Assembly: GCA_945876035.1 (NCBI GenBank)
Contig: CAMCMU010000002.1
Coordinates: 1-64,000 of the forward strand
Length of the DNA: 64,000 nt
Direction: 5' to 3'
Origin: Schlesneria paludicola DSM 18645
Lineage (GTDB): Bacteria > Planctomycetota > Planctomycetia > Planctomycetales > Planctomycetaceae
Shown here: positions 47,117 to 57,186 of the stretch, piece after piece
Layout: every line of letters begins with the position of its first letter
How positions within the stretch are numbered: the stretch's first letter is position 1
Made by a program: the position numbers and the translations under genes
Notes under the pieces: generated by a model
What the model was told of the DNA's origin: nothing
Databases searched by the model: none
The model's input: the letters and a program-made list of their open reading frames with translations, nothing else

Positions 47117-48574
47117 ATGCCCATTCCAAAAGTGGCGATTGTTGGCCGGCCCAATGTGGGCAAGAGTTCGATCATGAATTGGTTGGCTCACAAGCGAATT
47201 TCGGTTGTTGATCCGATGGCCGGGGTGACCCGTGATCGGGTGACGTACTTGATGCACGTTTCGGACCGATACTTCGAGTTGATCGATACGGGAGGCGTTG
47301 GAATCGTCGATGTCGGTGAGCTTTCGGATGAAGTCGATACTCAAATTCGGATTGCCATGGAGCAAGCCGATTTGATTCTTTTCGTCGTGGAGGGAGCCTC
47401 TGGAGTCACAGCCTTAGATCAGGAAGTTTCGCGTCGGCTGCGACGCATTGACACGCCGAAAATCATCGTCGTTAATAAATGTGATTCACCAAAGCTCGAT
47501 CGTGAGGCGCCGGCCTATCACGCGCTAGGCGACTCCCATACCGAGTTGATGGCCGTCAGTGTGAAGGGGAATCGAAATCAAGAGGAATTGCTGCAGTTGG
47601 TCCTCCGACATCTTCCTCCCCCCGATGATTTGGAAGCGGAGCAGGGAGAAGATCTGGACGAGATTCCTGAGTTGAAACTGGCAATCGTCGGCAGGCGAAA
47701 TGTTGGTAAAAGTACATTCATCAACCAGCTCGCCGAGACAGACCGAGTCATCGTGAGCGAGATCCCCGGCACCACGCGTGATAGTATCGATGTTCGGTTT
47801 CAGATGGATGGTAAGTCGTTCATCGCGATCGACACCCCAGGTGTGCGAAAAAGAAAAAGTCTTGCCAATGATGTCGAATGGTATGGCTTGGCGCGTGCAA
47901 AACGGAGTATTCGACGGGCGAACGTGGTTCTGATGTTCCTCGACTGTATGGAGACGATTTCTCGCGTTGACAAGCAACTTGTGTCAGAAATTCATCAAGA
48001 GTGCAAACCGTGCATTTTTGTGACAAACAAATGGGACCTTTCCACCAATCGGTCTACCGAAGACTGGTCAGATTACGTCTTCAAACACTTTGCACACATG
48101 CGACACGTTCCCATCGCAATCATCACGGCGCAGACCGGAAAGAACGTGAAGAAGCTGATCAACCTCGCTCAATCGATATACAAGCAGTCTCTCTTACGAG
48201 TCTCGACTGGTCTGTTGAATCGTGTTGTACGCGCGGCCGTGAAGAATTGGTCGCCACCTCTGCGAATGAATCGTATTCCACGCATTCTGTTTGCGGTGCA
48301 AGTTGCGTCGGAACCGCCGACGATCGTGCTCAAGTGCAACGCCAAGGAGCTTTTCGATGAAGATTACAAACGCTATTTGCTAGGTGTCTTGCGTGAACAG
48401 TTGCCGTTTAAAGAAGTTCCAATAAAGCTCTATTTCCGGTCGAAAGACTCTGATCCCGATCAGGCGGCACGGGAAGAAGCCAAAAGCCAGCGAATGGACG
48501 TGGGCGATTTTGATGACGACGACTTTGATCCTGATGAGGAGACCATGACCGAAGCAGACTTTGATACCGAATGA
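47117..48574 (+). CDS. der: Ribosome-assembly GTPase Der (EngA)
   Basis: Two tandem GTPase domains are visible: the first with GRPNVGKSS, DTGGVG and NKCD, the second with GRRNVGKST, DTPGV and NKWD. A C-terminal KH-like domain follows (LNRVVRAAVKNWSPP, FVATQVASEPPTIVL-like). Der acts in 50S subunit assembly. It also has an acidic C-terminal extension (about 35 residues ending in DDDDFDPDEETMTEADF). The ATG at 47117 (MPIPKVAIVG) is the expected start; an upstream in-frame ATG at 47096 adds seven residues. No strong Shine-Dalgarno is visible. Confidence 0.97.
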   Translation: MPIPKVAIVGRPNVGKSSIMNWLAHKRISVVDPMAGVTRDRVTYLMHVSDRYFELIDTGGVGIVDVGELSDEVDTQIRIAMEQADLILFVVEGASGVTALDQEVSRRLRRIDTPKIIVVNKCDSPKLDREAPAYHALGDSHTELMAVSVKGNRNQEELLQLVLRHLPPPDDLEAEQGEDLDEIPELKLAIVGRRNVGKSTFINQLAETDRVIVSEIPGTTRDSIDVRFQMDGKSFIAIDTPGVRKRKSLANDVEWYGLARAKRSIRRANVVLMFLDCMETISRVDKQLVSEIHQECKPCIFVTNKWDLSTNRSTEDWSDYVFKHFAHMRHVPIAIITAQTGKNVKKLINLAQSIYKQSLLRVSTGLLNRVVRAAVKNWSPPLRMNRIPRILFAVQVASEPPTIVLKCNAKELFDEDYKRYLLGVLREQLPFKEVPIKLYFRSKDSDPDQAAREEAKSQRMDVGDFDDDDFDPDEETMTEADFDTE

Positions 48575-48675
48575 TACTCCGGTCAGCCGATCACCTCAGA
48601 TGCACGACAAGGGCGACGAATGGCCTTCGACTTGACACTCCAACGGGAATCTATCCCCACGTCTGAGGATCAACG

Positions 48676-49941
48676 ATGTCGACAACACTTTTTACGGGCG
48701 TTCAGATACTCGATTGCACAGGAGCCGAACCGTTTGCTGGTGAAGTGCTGATCGATGGGTCACGTATTGCTGCCATCGCTCGCGATGCTCACCGCTTGTC
48801 GCGTGAGAACGTCGATGTCATTGACGGCGACGGGGCCACGTTAATGCCCGGGTTGATCGAATCGCATGCGCACCTGAGCATTGATAACGCAGCGGATCTT
48901 GTTTCGGTGGGGATGATTCCACCGGAAGAAACGCTACTGATTGCCTTGCGGAATGCGAAATTGTATCTGGATTGCGGCATCACCAGTTGCCTTAGCGCGG
49001 CTGCGGCAAAGCCGCGGACGGATGTGGTCATTCGCAATGCCATCAATAAGGGGGAGATTCCTGGTCCTCGGTTGCTGGCCGCTAGTCCTTGGTTGACGGT
49101 GACCGGTGGACTCGGTGACATGCGGACGCTGCACATGCCGAGTATGTCGTCCATGGCGATCACGCTGGATGGTCCCGAAAATTTTCGCCGCACGACCCGA
49201 GAACTGATTCGTGAGGGTGTAGACATCATCAAACTTGTGATCTCGGGCGACACGTTTGTCCCTCACGCACCGTCGCAGTCAACGGTCATGAGCGAAGCGG
49301 AGATTGCCGCTGCCGCAGAGGTTGTCAAAGCTCATGGCAAGCGAATGAGTGCTCATTGTCGCAGCGCCAATTCAGTAAAACTGGCCGTGAAGCATGGAGT
49401 CAATGTGATCTACCATGCTAATTTTGCTGACGAAGAGGCGTTTGATTTGTTGGAAGCCAACAAGGATTGGGTTTTTGTGAGTCCGAATATCGGCTTCACA
49501 GCCATCGCAGCCTACGAAGGAGAAAAGTGGTTCACAGAACAACAAGTTCAGGAATTCGGTTTCCGCCACGAACTCGCTGGTGCATCAACGGGGCTCAAAG
49601 AGTTGAAACGGCGAGGAATTCGTATTTTAGGTGGCGGTGACTACGGTTTTTTTGTGACTCCGCATGGTGAAAACGCACGCGATCTCGACCACTTGATCCG
49701 CTACTGCGACTTCACGCCGATGGAGGCATTTCTCACGATGACCAAACATGGTGGCGCGGCGATGGGACTTCCCAACGATTTGGGGCAAATTCGCCCAGGT
49801 TTTCTCGCGGACCTGCTACTGGTTGCCGGAAATCCGTTGGCCAACTCGAAGCTTCTTCTGGATCGAAAAAATCTGCGAGTGGTCATGAAGAACGGTGAAT
49901 TCCATATTCGACAACAAGAACCCATGCGCGTTTCAATGTGA
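48676..49941 (+). CDS. Metal-dependent amidohydrolase
   Basis: The 421-residue protein has the amidohydrolase TIM-barrel layout: LMPGLIESHAHLSID (H-x-H metal ligands), IIKLVISGD (a lysine that may be carbamylated), SAHCRSANS and NVIYHANF (histidine ligands), and LGGGDYGF (catalytic aspartate). The C-terminal beta domain is GFLADLLLVAGNPL. It resembles imidazolonepropionase-like/Xaa-Pro dipeptidase-type amidohydrolases; the substrate is not deducible. No signal peptide is seen. GAGGATC precedes the ATG. It is 100 bases downstream of der. Confidence 0.88.
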   Translation: MSTTLFTGVQILDCTGAEPFAGEVLIDGSRIAAIARDAHRLSRENVDVIDGDGATLMPGLIESHAHLSIDNAADLVSVGMIPPEETLLIALRNAKLYLDCGITSCLSAAAAKPRTDVVIRNAINKGEIPGPRLLAASPWLTVTGGLGDMRTLHMPSMSSMAITLDGPENFRRTTRELIREGVDIIKLVISGDTFVPHAPSQSTVMSEAEIAAAAEVVKAHGKRMSAHCRSANSVKLAVKHGVNVIYHANFADEEAFDLLEANKDWVFVSPNIGFTAIAAYEGEKWFTEQQVQEFGFRHELAGASTGLKELKRRGIRILGGGDYGFFVTPHGENARDLDHLIRYCDFTPMEAFLTMTKHGGAAMGLPNDLGQIRPGFLADLLLVAGNPLANSKLLLDRKNLRVVMKNGEFHIRQQEPMRVSM

Positions 49942-50108
49942 CGTCCGAGTTGTTCCTAATTTCGAATAGCCGAGCTTTAGCAAAACATTTGGAAACAGTT
50001 TTTTATGGCCATCAGTTTCAAGGTGTTCCCGACCGAGGGGAATTTGTGGGCCGGCGATGCGGAACACCGATTGGTATCGATCTACCCTGAAACACCGACT
50101 GGTTGTGA

Positions 50109-51566
50109 TCAGGACAACAGTTTATGGACCACGTTCCCATGTACGTCCGTTAGCCGAAAATTTCGTCCCTGAGACTTATACGTCAGCTTGAGGTGGTTGA
50201 TACCGAGAAGATGCAGCAGGGTCGCCTGGAGGTCGTGCACGTGAACCTTGTCTTCGGTGATGTAATATCCGATCTCGTCGGTCGCTCCAATCGTTTGCCC
50301 AGGCTTGAATCCGCCGCCGGCGAGCCACATGGTGAAAGCATCAATGTGGTGATCCCGCCCCAAGAACTTCTCGCGATCTTCACCTTGTGGGGTTCTGCCA
50401 AACTCACCGCCCCAAACGACAATCGTCTGGTTCAACAATCCGCGTTGTTTGAGATCCGCGACCAACGCCGCACAACTTCGATCCGTCTCGTGGCAACGTT
50501 CCTCTAGTGACTTTCCCAACTCGGTCCCGGCATTGCCGTGATGATCCCAATCGGTGTGATACAGTTGCACGAACCGCACTCCACGTTCGACCAAGCGTCG
50601 AGCGAGCAGACAATTGTTGGCGAAGGAATGTTTCCCAGGTTCGGCGCCGTAACGTTCGAGCGTGTCTTTTGTTTCTCCGTGAAGATCCATCAATTCTGGC
50701 GCGCTGGATTGCATTCGATAGGCCATTTCGTACGAAGCGATGCGTGTTCCGATCTCGGGGTCAGAGGTCACTTCGTGTCTCAAGGCATTCAAGTCATTGA
50801 CCGTGCCAACAAACTCACGTTGTCGATCAGAATTGATCCCCGCTGGGTTCGACAAATTTAAGATCGGCTCACGGCCTGATCGCAGCGGCACTCCCTGAAA
50901 GTTTGTCGGCAGAAAGCCGCTTGACCAGAGTGGTGCGCCGCCACGCGGACCTCGTGGTCCCGATTGCAGTACGACAAATCCTGGCAGATTTTGAGATTCC
51001 GTACCGAGACCATACGTGATCCAAGCACCCATGCCGGGCCGGCCGCTGAACTGCGGCGAACCCGTGTTGACGAAGAGCTTGGCCGGTCCATGATTGAATA
51101 CGTCCGTGGCCATCGATTTGACGATGCAAAGGTCATCAGCCACGTTGGCTAAGTGCGGAAGAAGCTCGCTCAGTTCCGCGCCGGACGTGCCATGTTTTGC
51201 AAACCTACGCCCTGAACCGAGTAACTTGGCGTCGGGTTTGATGAAGGCGAACCGTTTGCCCTTGACGTAAGATTCTGGAATCATCTGCCCACTCAGTTCG
51301 CGAAGTTTGGGTTTCTCATCGAACAAGTCGAGTTGGCTTGGTCCACCTGCCATGAACAAGTAAATCACGGATTTTGCTTTGGCTTCGTGATGTAGCCCAC
51401 GGCTGCCCGGCGTGAAGCCGTAGGGCGGAATCTCGGCAGAGAGGGTCTGCGGTCCAGTCAACAACGAGCCGAGAGCCATGGCGCCAAGACCAACTCGACA
51501 GTCCTGAAAGAAATGGCGACGAGTCAAGTCGAGCAGAGGTTGGTTTTTAGGATGGATGTTGGGCAT
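50109..51566 (-). CDS. DUF1501 protein with twin-arginine leader (copy 2)
   Basis: The 485-residue protein has a twin-arginine leader (TRRHFFQDCRVGLGAMALGS) and DUF1501 hallmarks: YLFMAGGPSQLDLFD, LLPHLANVADDLCIVKSM, YHTDWDHHGNAGTE and VWGGEFGRTPQG, with HHIDAF near the C-terminus. It differs from copy 1 in the substrate-side loops. No DUF1549/DUF1553 partner lies next to it, although such pairs are usual in planctomycetes. Confidence 0.9.
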   Translation of the reverse strand: MPNIHPKNQPLLDLTRRHFFQDCRVGLGAMALGSLLTGPQTLSAEIPPYGFTPGSRGLHHEAKAKSVIYLFMAGGPSQLDLFDEKPKLRELSGQMIPESYVKGKRFAFIKPDAKLLGSGRRFAKHGTSGAELSELLPHLANVADDLCIVKSMATDVFNHGPAKLFVNTGSPQFSGRPGMGAWITYGLGTESQNLPGFVVLQSGPRGPRGGAPLWSSGFLPTNFQGVPLRSGREPILNLSNPAGINSDRQREFVGTVNDLNALRHEVTSDPEIGTRIASYEMAYRMQSSAPELMDLHGETKDTLERYGAEPGKHSFANNCLLARRLVERGVRFVQLYHTDWDHHGNAGTELGKSLEERCHETDRSCAALVADLKQRGLLNQTIVVWGGEFGRTPQGEDREKFLGRDHHIDAFTMWLAGGGFKPGQTIGATDEIGYYITEDKVHVHDLQATLLHLLGINHLKLTYKSQGRNFRLTDVHGNVVHKLLS

Positions 51567-51751
51567 GGAGGGATCCCTTCCGAGGCGTCGTCACAAGGAC
51601 AGGCAATTTCGTTGTGTGATTCATCACAAGGCGGAGGGAGTTTCGAGTCCTCAGCAAACGATCGTAGCGGTGCCTGATGGTTTACCAACAGCAGAAGAAT
51701 TATCACGGCTCACGACACGGCTTTCAAGGACTGCTCGTGAAGATAATCTGT

Positions 51752-52462
51752 TTATGGCTGAAGCAGTCCTTCGAATAGGCAGCTGCCGAGGCGAATCAGA
51801 GTGGCTCCCTCTTCAATTGCAACTTCAAAGTCGCCGCTCATTCCCATCGACAGCTCTTTGAGTGCACCTCGGCTTGGATCGCTCGCTCTCAAGTGGTCTC
51901 GCAACTCGCGAAGATCCCGAAACACGCTTCGTGCCGATTCAGGATCTTGATTGAGCGGCGCCATCGTCATTAATCCTTCGACGGCAATCGAGGGCTGTGA
52001 GACAATGGAAGGCCACGCCAAAGTGAGCTCGTCGGCGGAAAATCCGTCTTTCGTCGCCTCGCCCAAGAGATTGACTTCAAGTAGGACCCGCGGACGCAGG
52101 CCACGTTTGCCGGCGCAGCTTGCCAAATGCTGGGCCAGACGTAGCGAATCCACAGAATGAATCAGATCAACAAACGGAAGCAACGTGTCGGCTTTATTGG
52201 TTTGTAAGTGGCCGATTTGATGCCAGCGAACAGCAGGCGACATCTGCCCGGCTCTGGCCACGAGCTGCTGAGGACGATTTTCGCCGAGGTTGGTGACTCC
52301 GAGTTCCATCAAACTCCGCACCCAATCCAATTCCGCATACTTTGTGACGGCAACCAAGGTCACATCATTCACCGAACGATTGGCTCGCATACACGCCGCG
52401 GCAATCCGATCTTGAACGCGGCGAAGGTTATGCTTTAACAGGACGGTTTGAGATAAACTCAT
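51752..52462 (-). CDS. YggS/PLPBP family PLP-binding protein
   Basis: The 236-residue protein has a single alanine-racemase-like barrel with the PLP lysine K41 in LVAVTKYA, GENRPQQL, HQIGHLQTNK, VDSLRLA and SMGMSGDFEVAIEEG. Family members maintain PLP homeostasis and have no known enzymatic activity. The ATG at 52462 fits the family; the frame extends to 52516. A GGGAGG tract is 13 bases upstream. Confidence 0.94.
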   Translation of the reverse strand: MSLSQTVLLKHNLRRVQDRIAAACMRANRSVNDVTLVAVTKYAELDWVRSLMELGVTNLGENRPQQLVARAGQMSPAVRWHQIGHLQTNKADTLLPFVDLIHSVDSLRLAQHLASCAGKRGLRPRVLLEVNLLGEATKDGFSADELTLAWPSIVSQPSIAVEGLMTMAPLNQDPESARSVFRDLRELRDHLRASDPSRGALKELSMGMSGDFEVAIEEGATLIRLGSCLFEGLLQP

Positions 52463-52573
52463 GCGAACACACACACCTCCCGTTGGATGGATGGTGACCG
52501 AAACGACTACGATCACGAGTGACCTGTTGACCCACCCCTCAGACGCGATTCTTAATTAAGTGCGGGGGAGAGG

Positions 52574-55500
52574 TCACGGCCCCTCGCTTCGGCCACCTCG
52601 TCGACCGGAATTGCCCTCCCTCGACACGCCACCGGGAAAATTCTGGTCGTCGAATTGTGAACCGCGGCCCCCAGATCGGCCCCGAGACCGTTGTTCCATC
52701 GTACTGCGAAGAATCTCAGCATCGCGAGTGGCGGCTGGCGGTTGAGCGGCTCCCGAAGGCGTGGATGCCGCGGACTGATTCGGATCTTGCTTCTTCCGAA
52801 CGCCACTCCCCGTAGAACTGATCTTCGAATTTAGTGATTTGAGCGTCTCGCGGATCATCACGGGATCGGCGGTCTCCAGTCTCAGGATCTTGACGGTGTG
52901 TCGTGCGTCCTTGGCGTGCTGATCGAGTGACTTGACCAATTCCTCCACCTGCCGGTACAGACTTTCTTTACAGGAAACGATCAGATGGCTTGTGCGACGA
53001 TCAATACCGATGGTTAATTCTGCAGAAGGATTGCTACGACTTGGGTTGGCACCACCGCCCATCAACATCGCAAGCGGATTAAATCGTTGATTGGTGCCTG
53101 CGGGACCACCCGGCGGACTCTCCGAAGTGGTTGATTGCTTAAAGACGCTGTTGACGATTTCATACACATCGTCGATCGCGGCAAACTCGACCGGAATCGA
53201 ACGCGGCTGCCGATCTCGCAATGATTCCGGCAGTTCAGACGCATCAAGGAGCTCCAGCAGGGATTCCACGTCAAGAATCATTTCTTGGCTGCCAGTCACG
53301 AACAACGCATTGGATCGAACGTCGGTAATAATTCGTAGGTTTCCTGTTCCGCCAAGAGTTTGATCAAGCCCGTTGGTCGCCGTCATCCCGCGTACAACGC
53401 TGGAGGTGGCGTTTGACAACACGCCTGCTTCACCGCTTCTTCGCGATGAGGATGCCGACACACTGTTCGGGGATAAAAGCCGCTCCAAGAGAAACGCTGT
53501 GTCCGTTGCATCGGCCGAACGCAGATAGAAAATGGTCCAGCGTGTGCGCACCGACATGGCGGACGCGAGTGTCTGAATCATGTTTTCTAGCTCATCGAGA
53601 GCTCTATTGTTAGTCGAACTCAACACCAGATCGTTTCCGAGGATCGTGATTTCAATCGGAGTTTCCTCCGCATCAGACTTGCCATTGTCCGTCTGTTCCT
53701 TTGCAGGATCATTGGTGGTACTCGTTGTCACAAGACTTGTGAATGGATGATCATCGGGGCCAGTCTCGCCCGCCCGGCTGACTTGCAAAATGGAATGTCG
53801 TGGCCGCTTCAAGGTTCGCAGCGCAGTCTCCTGAAAAATATTTGGAGAGCTGTTCAACCGTGATTCGCGTTCATCCCCCGGTCGATCCGTTTTGGGTCTG
53901 TTCGGATCACGCGGAGGATCGATACGCTCCGCGTTTTTTTCACTGGGGATCCGACGCTCTCGGATGGGATTGGTTCGTGACGGCACAACCACGCGGATGG
54001 GATTGCGTTTTTCCGCCTCCCAGATCTGCCGAATCAGTGGCAGGACATCCGCCGGGTCGCGGCCACCGAGATTGATGACCCGCGAGGATTTACGCTCCGC
54101 AGCCTCCGTCTCGGGGTTGCCGGTGGGATTGGGAAATTCGCCGCCTAGTTGGCTGCGTGGCGCGTTCTCCACTTCACCGAGGTCCGTCAAAAGTTTTTTG
54201 ACCTGAGCTAACTGCTCTGCAGAGCCTCGAACCAGCAGACGCCGGCCAAACATATCCGGCTCGATCATCGGGGCGCGAGTGTCATTTGTAAACAAATTTC
54301 GCAGCGTGTTGGTCGCCTGAATCGGATCCAGCCGATGCAGGGCGATAACCGCCACCGAACCACTCGTTTCACCGGCCAGTGCTTGGATCAGATTTTGAAT
54401 CTCCGCGTGTTCCTCACGCGTGGCATGAACATGAAGTTTTCCGGACTTGGGGTCTTCCCCAACGACCAGTCCAGGCATCAACGAATTCAACGTGCGACTG
54501 ATCTGTATCGGATCTCCACCGAGCACTGAATAGGCTTTCAAAAATGCCGGGCTATCGTTGGTCACAACCGTCTTGCCTGAGGCATCTTTGTCGATATCAA
54601 TAGATCTGACGATATCTTCAATCACCTTCACCAAGGCACTGGAAGCGGTCACCAACAGGTGATTTGTGCGTGGATCCGCTGTGACTTGAATTTTGCCGAC
54701 GTAAGGTGATTGCGGAGGTGTGATGGTCATCACCGGAGCGACTCCTTGGGCACGCGGATTACCACCGTCAACTTGCCCGTTCGGGTCTCCCCCTCGGAAT
54801 CCTCGTCCACCTCGTCCGCTGCCATCCACGCCAGATTGTGGTCCACCGGGCTGCTGGATGTTGTTGGTGGAGGCCGCCATCGGATTGAGATTGAACAGTC
54901 GACGAATCGTCCGCTCGGCTTCTGCAGCACTAATGTGCTTCAGCGGAAGGGCCCGGAATGCCGTTTCCTTGTTCTCCATCGGCGTGCCGGGTTTGAGCAG
55001 TCGAGAGATGCGGTTGATGTTGCTTCCTGTGTCCATGAGCACCAGAGAATTCGTATTTTTGAGCGAGGCAACTTTTCCCTGTGGCCCCAATAATTCCTTG
55101 ACCTCATCCACGATCTTGTCCGCCTCCAGTTCCTGTAATGGCAGGACAAGGCTGATTAACTCATTCGCTCCACGCTGCGGCAAGTCCTCGATCGACACAT
55201 TCGGAATGAGATTTGGCGGAATGCCGTTTTCCATGTTTAAGGAGACGAGAAACCTGTCGCGGCGAATCAGTACGTATCCCTTGGGCAGCAGATATCCGTT
55301 CAAGACATCCAGAGCTTCGGTGACCGTATACGCCTTATCGTCGTAGTAGTTGAACGTACCCGGAGGGACGTCATTGAGATCCAGAGTCAGATTGGACGCT
55401 TCCGCAAAAAGCTTCAGAACATCGTCCCAAGGTGCGTAGCGAAAGTTGAACTCTAGTCGCGGTCCTGCAGAGGATGGACCCTCGCTGTTTGATCCGTTTC

Positions 55501-56113
55501 GGCCTTTGGCCGTCGTGTCATCGGGTCTGGATTGAAATGAGGCCGTTGCCTTGACACCATCGGGCGGCGGGACATCCGCAAAATTTGTGTGACGAGTCGC
55601 GGTTTTGGCAGAATCGTCAGCCGTCGAGCGTGTGACAGTGGTTCCCGTGCTTTCAGCACTTTTCTGCTGGGCAGATTGTCCCTTTTGTTCGGCATCGCTC
55701 CCCGCCGGATTGGACTTCAGTTCTTCCTTGATTCTCGCCCAAATTGGCAACTGATCGGGGGTCAAAATATCAACAGCTTGCTGCTCGAACTCATTCAAAA
55801 TGTCTGGTATCTCTTGTCCGGATTCGGCGCTGCGAATCGCGGTAAACAGTTGCATTCGCAAATCTTCCAGCTTCTTCAGTTGCTCATCAGTCAACTTAAC
55901 TTTTGCGGCAAGTATCGGATCCCTTGCGGCATTGACCAGATTGTCGCGGCTGCCTAATCGTCCGCGACGACTGCCTCGTTGTGCTTGTTTCTGTGGCGGT
56001 TCCAGAGGCTGTGCGAAGGATGCGATCGTCTCAAAACAAAGAAGTCCAGCGGATGACAATAGCAGCATGCGGGCCAAAACAATGCTACACAACGAATGAG
56101 TCACAAATCGCAT
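52574..56113 (-). CDS. Large secretin-N-domain protein, no visible secretin barrel
   Basis: From the ATG at 56113 (GGAGG five bases upstream) the protein has 1179 residues and a signal peptide (SIVLARMLLLSSAGLLCF, cleavage near FAQ). A Q-rich segment is followed by an N0/STN-like module (FNFRYAPWDDVLKLFAEASNLTLDLND) and repeated secretin_N modules, for example VTADPRTNHLLVTASS, LHVHATREEHAEIQNLIQAL, LVRGSAEQLAQVKKLLTDLG, IITDVRSNALFVTGSQ and IGIDRRTSHLIVSCKE. The C-terminus is disordered and rich in G, R and P. The secretin barrel signature (V-P-x-L...I-P-x-x-G-x-L-F) is not seen, so it is probably a periplasmic ring or partner rather than a pore. Related planctomycete proteins are usually annotated as secretin N-terminal-domain proteins. 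Confidence 0.82.
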   Translation of the reverse strand: MRFVTHSLCSIVLARMLLLSSAGLLCFETIASFAQPLEPPQKQAQRGSRRGRLGSRDNLVNAARDPILAAKVKLTDEQLKKLEDLRMQLFTAIRSAESGQEIPDILNEFEQQAVDILTPDQLPIWARIKEELKSNPAGSDAEQKGQSAQQKSAESTGTTVTRSTADDSAKTATRHTNFADVPPPDGVKATASFQSRPDDTTAKGRNGSNSEGPSSAGPRLEFNFRYAPWDDVLKLFAEASNLTLDLNDVPPGTFNYYDDKAYTVTEALDVLNGYLLPKGYVLIRRDRFLVSLNMENGIPPNLIPNVSIEDLPQRGANELISLVLPLQELEADKIVDEVKELLGPQGKVASLKNTNSLVLMDTGSNINRISRLLKPGTPMENKETAFRALPLKHISAAEAERTIRRLFNLNPMAASTNNIQQPGGPQSGVDGSGRGGRGFRGGDPNGQVDGGNPRAQGVAPVMTITPPQSPYVGKIQVTADPRTNHLLVTASSALVKVIEDIVRSIDIDKDASGKTVVTNDSPAFLKAYSVLGGDPIQISRTLNSLMPGLVVGEDPKSGKLHVHATREEHAEIQNLIQALAGETSGSVAVIALHRLDPIQATNTLRNLFTNDTRAPMIEPDMFGRRLLVRGSAEQLAQVKKLLTDLGEVENAPRSQLGGEFPNPTGNPETEAAERKSSRVINLGGRDPADVLPLIRQIWEAEKRNPIRVVVPSRTNPIRERRIPSEKNAERIDPPRDPNRPKTDRPGDERESRLNSSPNIFQETALRTLKRPRHSILQVSRAGETGPDDHPFTSLVTTSTTNDPAKEQTDNGKSDAEETPIEITILGNDLVLSSTNNRALDELENMIQTLASAMSVRTRWTIFYLRSADATDTAFLLERLLSPNSVSASSSRRSGEAGVLSNATSSVVRGMTATNGLDQTLGGTGNLRIITDVRSNALFVTGSQEMILDVESLLELLDASELPESLRDRQPRSIPVEFAAIDDVYEIVNSVFKQSTTSESPPGGPAGTNQRFNPLAMLMGGGANPSRSNPSAELTIGIDRRTSHLIVSCKESLYRQVEELVKSLDQHAKDARHTVKILRLETADPVMIRETLKSLNSKISSTGSGVRKKQDPNQSAASTPSGAAQPPAATRDAEILRSTMEQRSRGRSGGRGSQFDDQNFPGGVSREGNSGRRGGRSEGP

Positions 56114-57186
56114 CAGGACCTCCGAGAAACCAATTGGGCTGCTTGGAATGATGGCCACGCAGTCTCTCTGAAATGCATCTTCCGCGTTACCATCCCCCAA
56201 GCCTGTCCGACAAATGGGATTTTCACAAAATATCCCAACGTCTTAACCCGCAAATGTTTGAATAACGCGTCCGTGCTGTAGCAACGATTCGAGCACGTGA
56301 TTTTATCGTCTGACGCGTGCTCCTCAGGTCCAGCGAGGTCTTTTCCAGACGGTCTGATCGATCGGAATGGGGGACGGATGAAAACGATCGGTAGCGTATC
56401 ACTCCTTCGGCCGATGACAATGATCCTGAAAACCACGACATTCGTGGCATTCCATGCGCATCTGCTTCTGAAGTATACGGCTGAATTGCTGAGAAACATT
56501 GGTTTCATCACACTTGGCTCTAAAGTTTGTGCGATCGATCATCTCACCGAGGAACAAGATTATCGGCTATAACAGTCCAAACGGGCATTCAAAAACTCCT
56601 GAAAGTTCTTGCCGAATGCGTCGAATTGCAATCAAGATTTCGCCCCCTTGAACGAAACTACGCAGCGAGCATCGGCCAAAGGTTGGCCTTAGAGAATACA
56701 AGGTTGGTCTATGACTCGTCCAACGTTTTGGATTGGACACGATGCCGCAGATTTCCCAACCTCAGTTGCTGAGAACTCGCCATCGTGTCGCGAATCGCGT
56801 CAAGTCATGAGATCTTCTCCGGGGAGGGCGGGGCCAGTCGTCTTCAGGCCGATTTGGCAGCCGTCACAATAGTTACGAAAAACAAATTGCTAACAATGAG
56901 TGGACGCAGAGTCGGAACTCTGGTGAGATATTTGAAACAGCAAAGTTTAGTGTATCCCTTTCGACGCAGGGGGGCTTGGCGCTTACCGACAGTTTTCGAA
57001 TGGCGAACTTTCACCTCGTCTGCGTCAAAAGTGATGGTCTCGCAAGGAGTGATCGTGGCCTGTTGAAGTCTGCCGAAGACTCAGCATGAATCACTCCCCA
57101 TGAACCCCATTCGACAGAATTGACACTCGGAGAAATCTGGGCTTAGAATCATGCTTCTTTCAGGTGGTCTGTTGTCGGAAAACGAA
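56114..57186. other. Intergenic region of about 1.1 kb
   Basis: No supported gene was found. The divergent secretin-N gene and argB must have promoters here. Several frames of 80-130 codons are unconvincing (no ribosome-binding site, high arginine and serine). No repeat or RNA structure was recognised. Confidence 0.4.
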
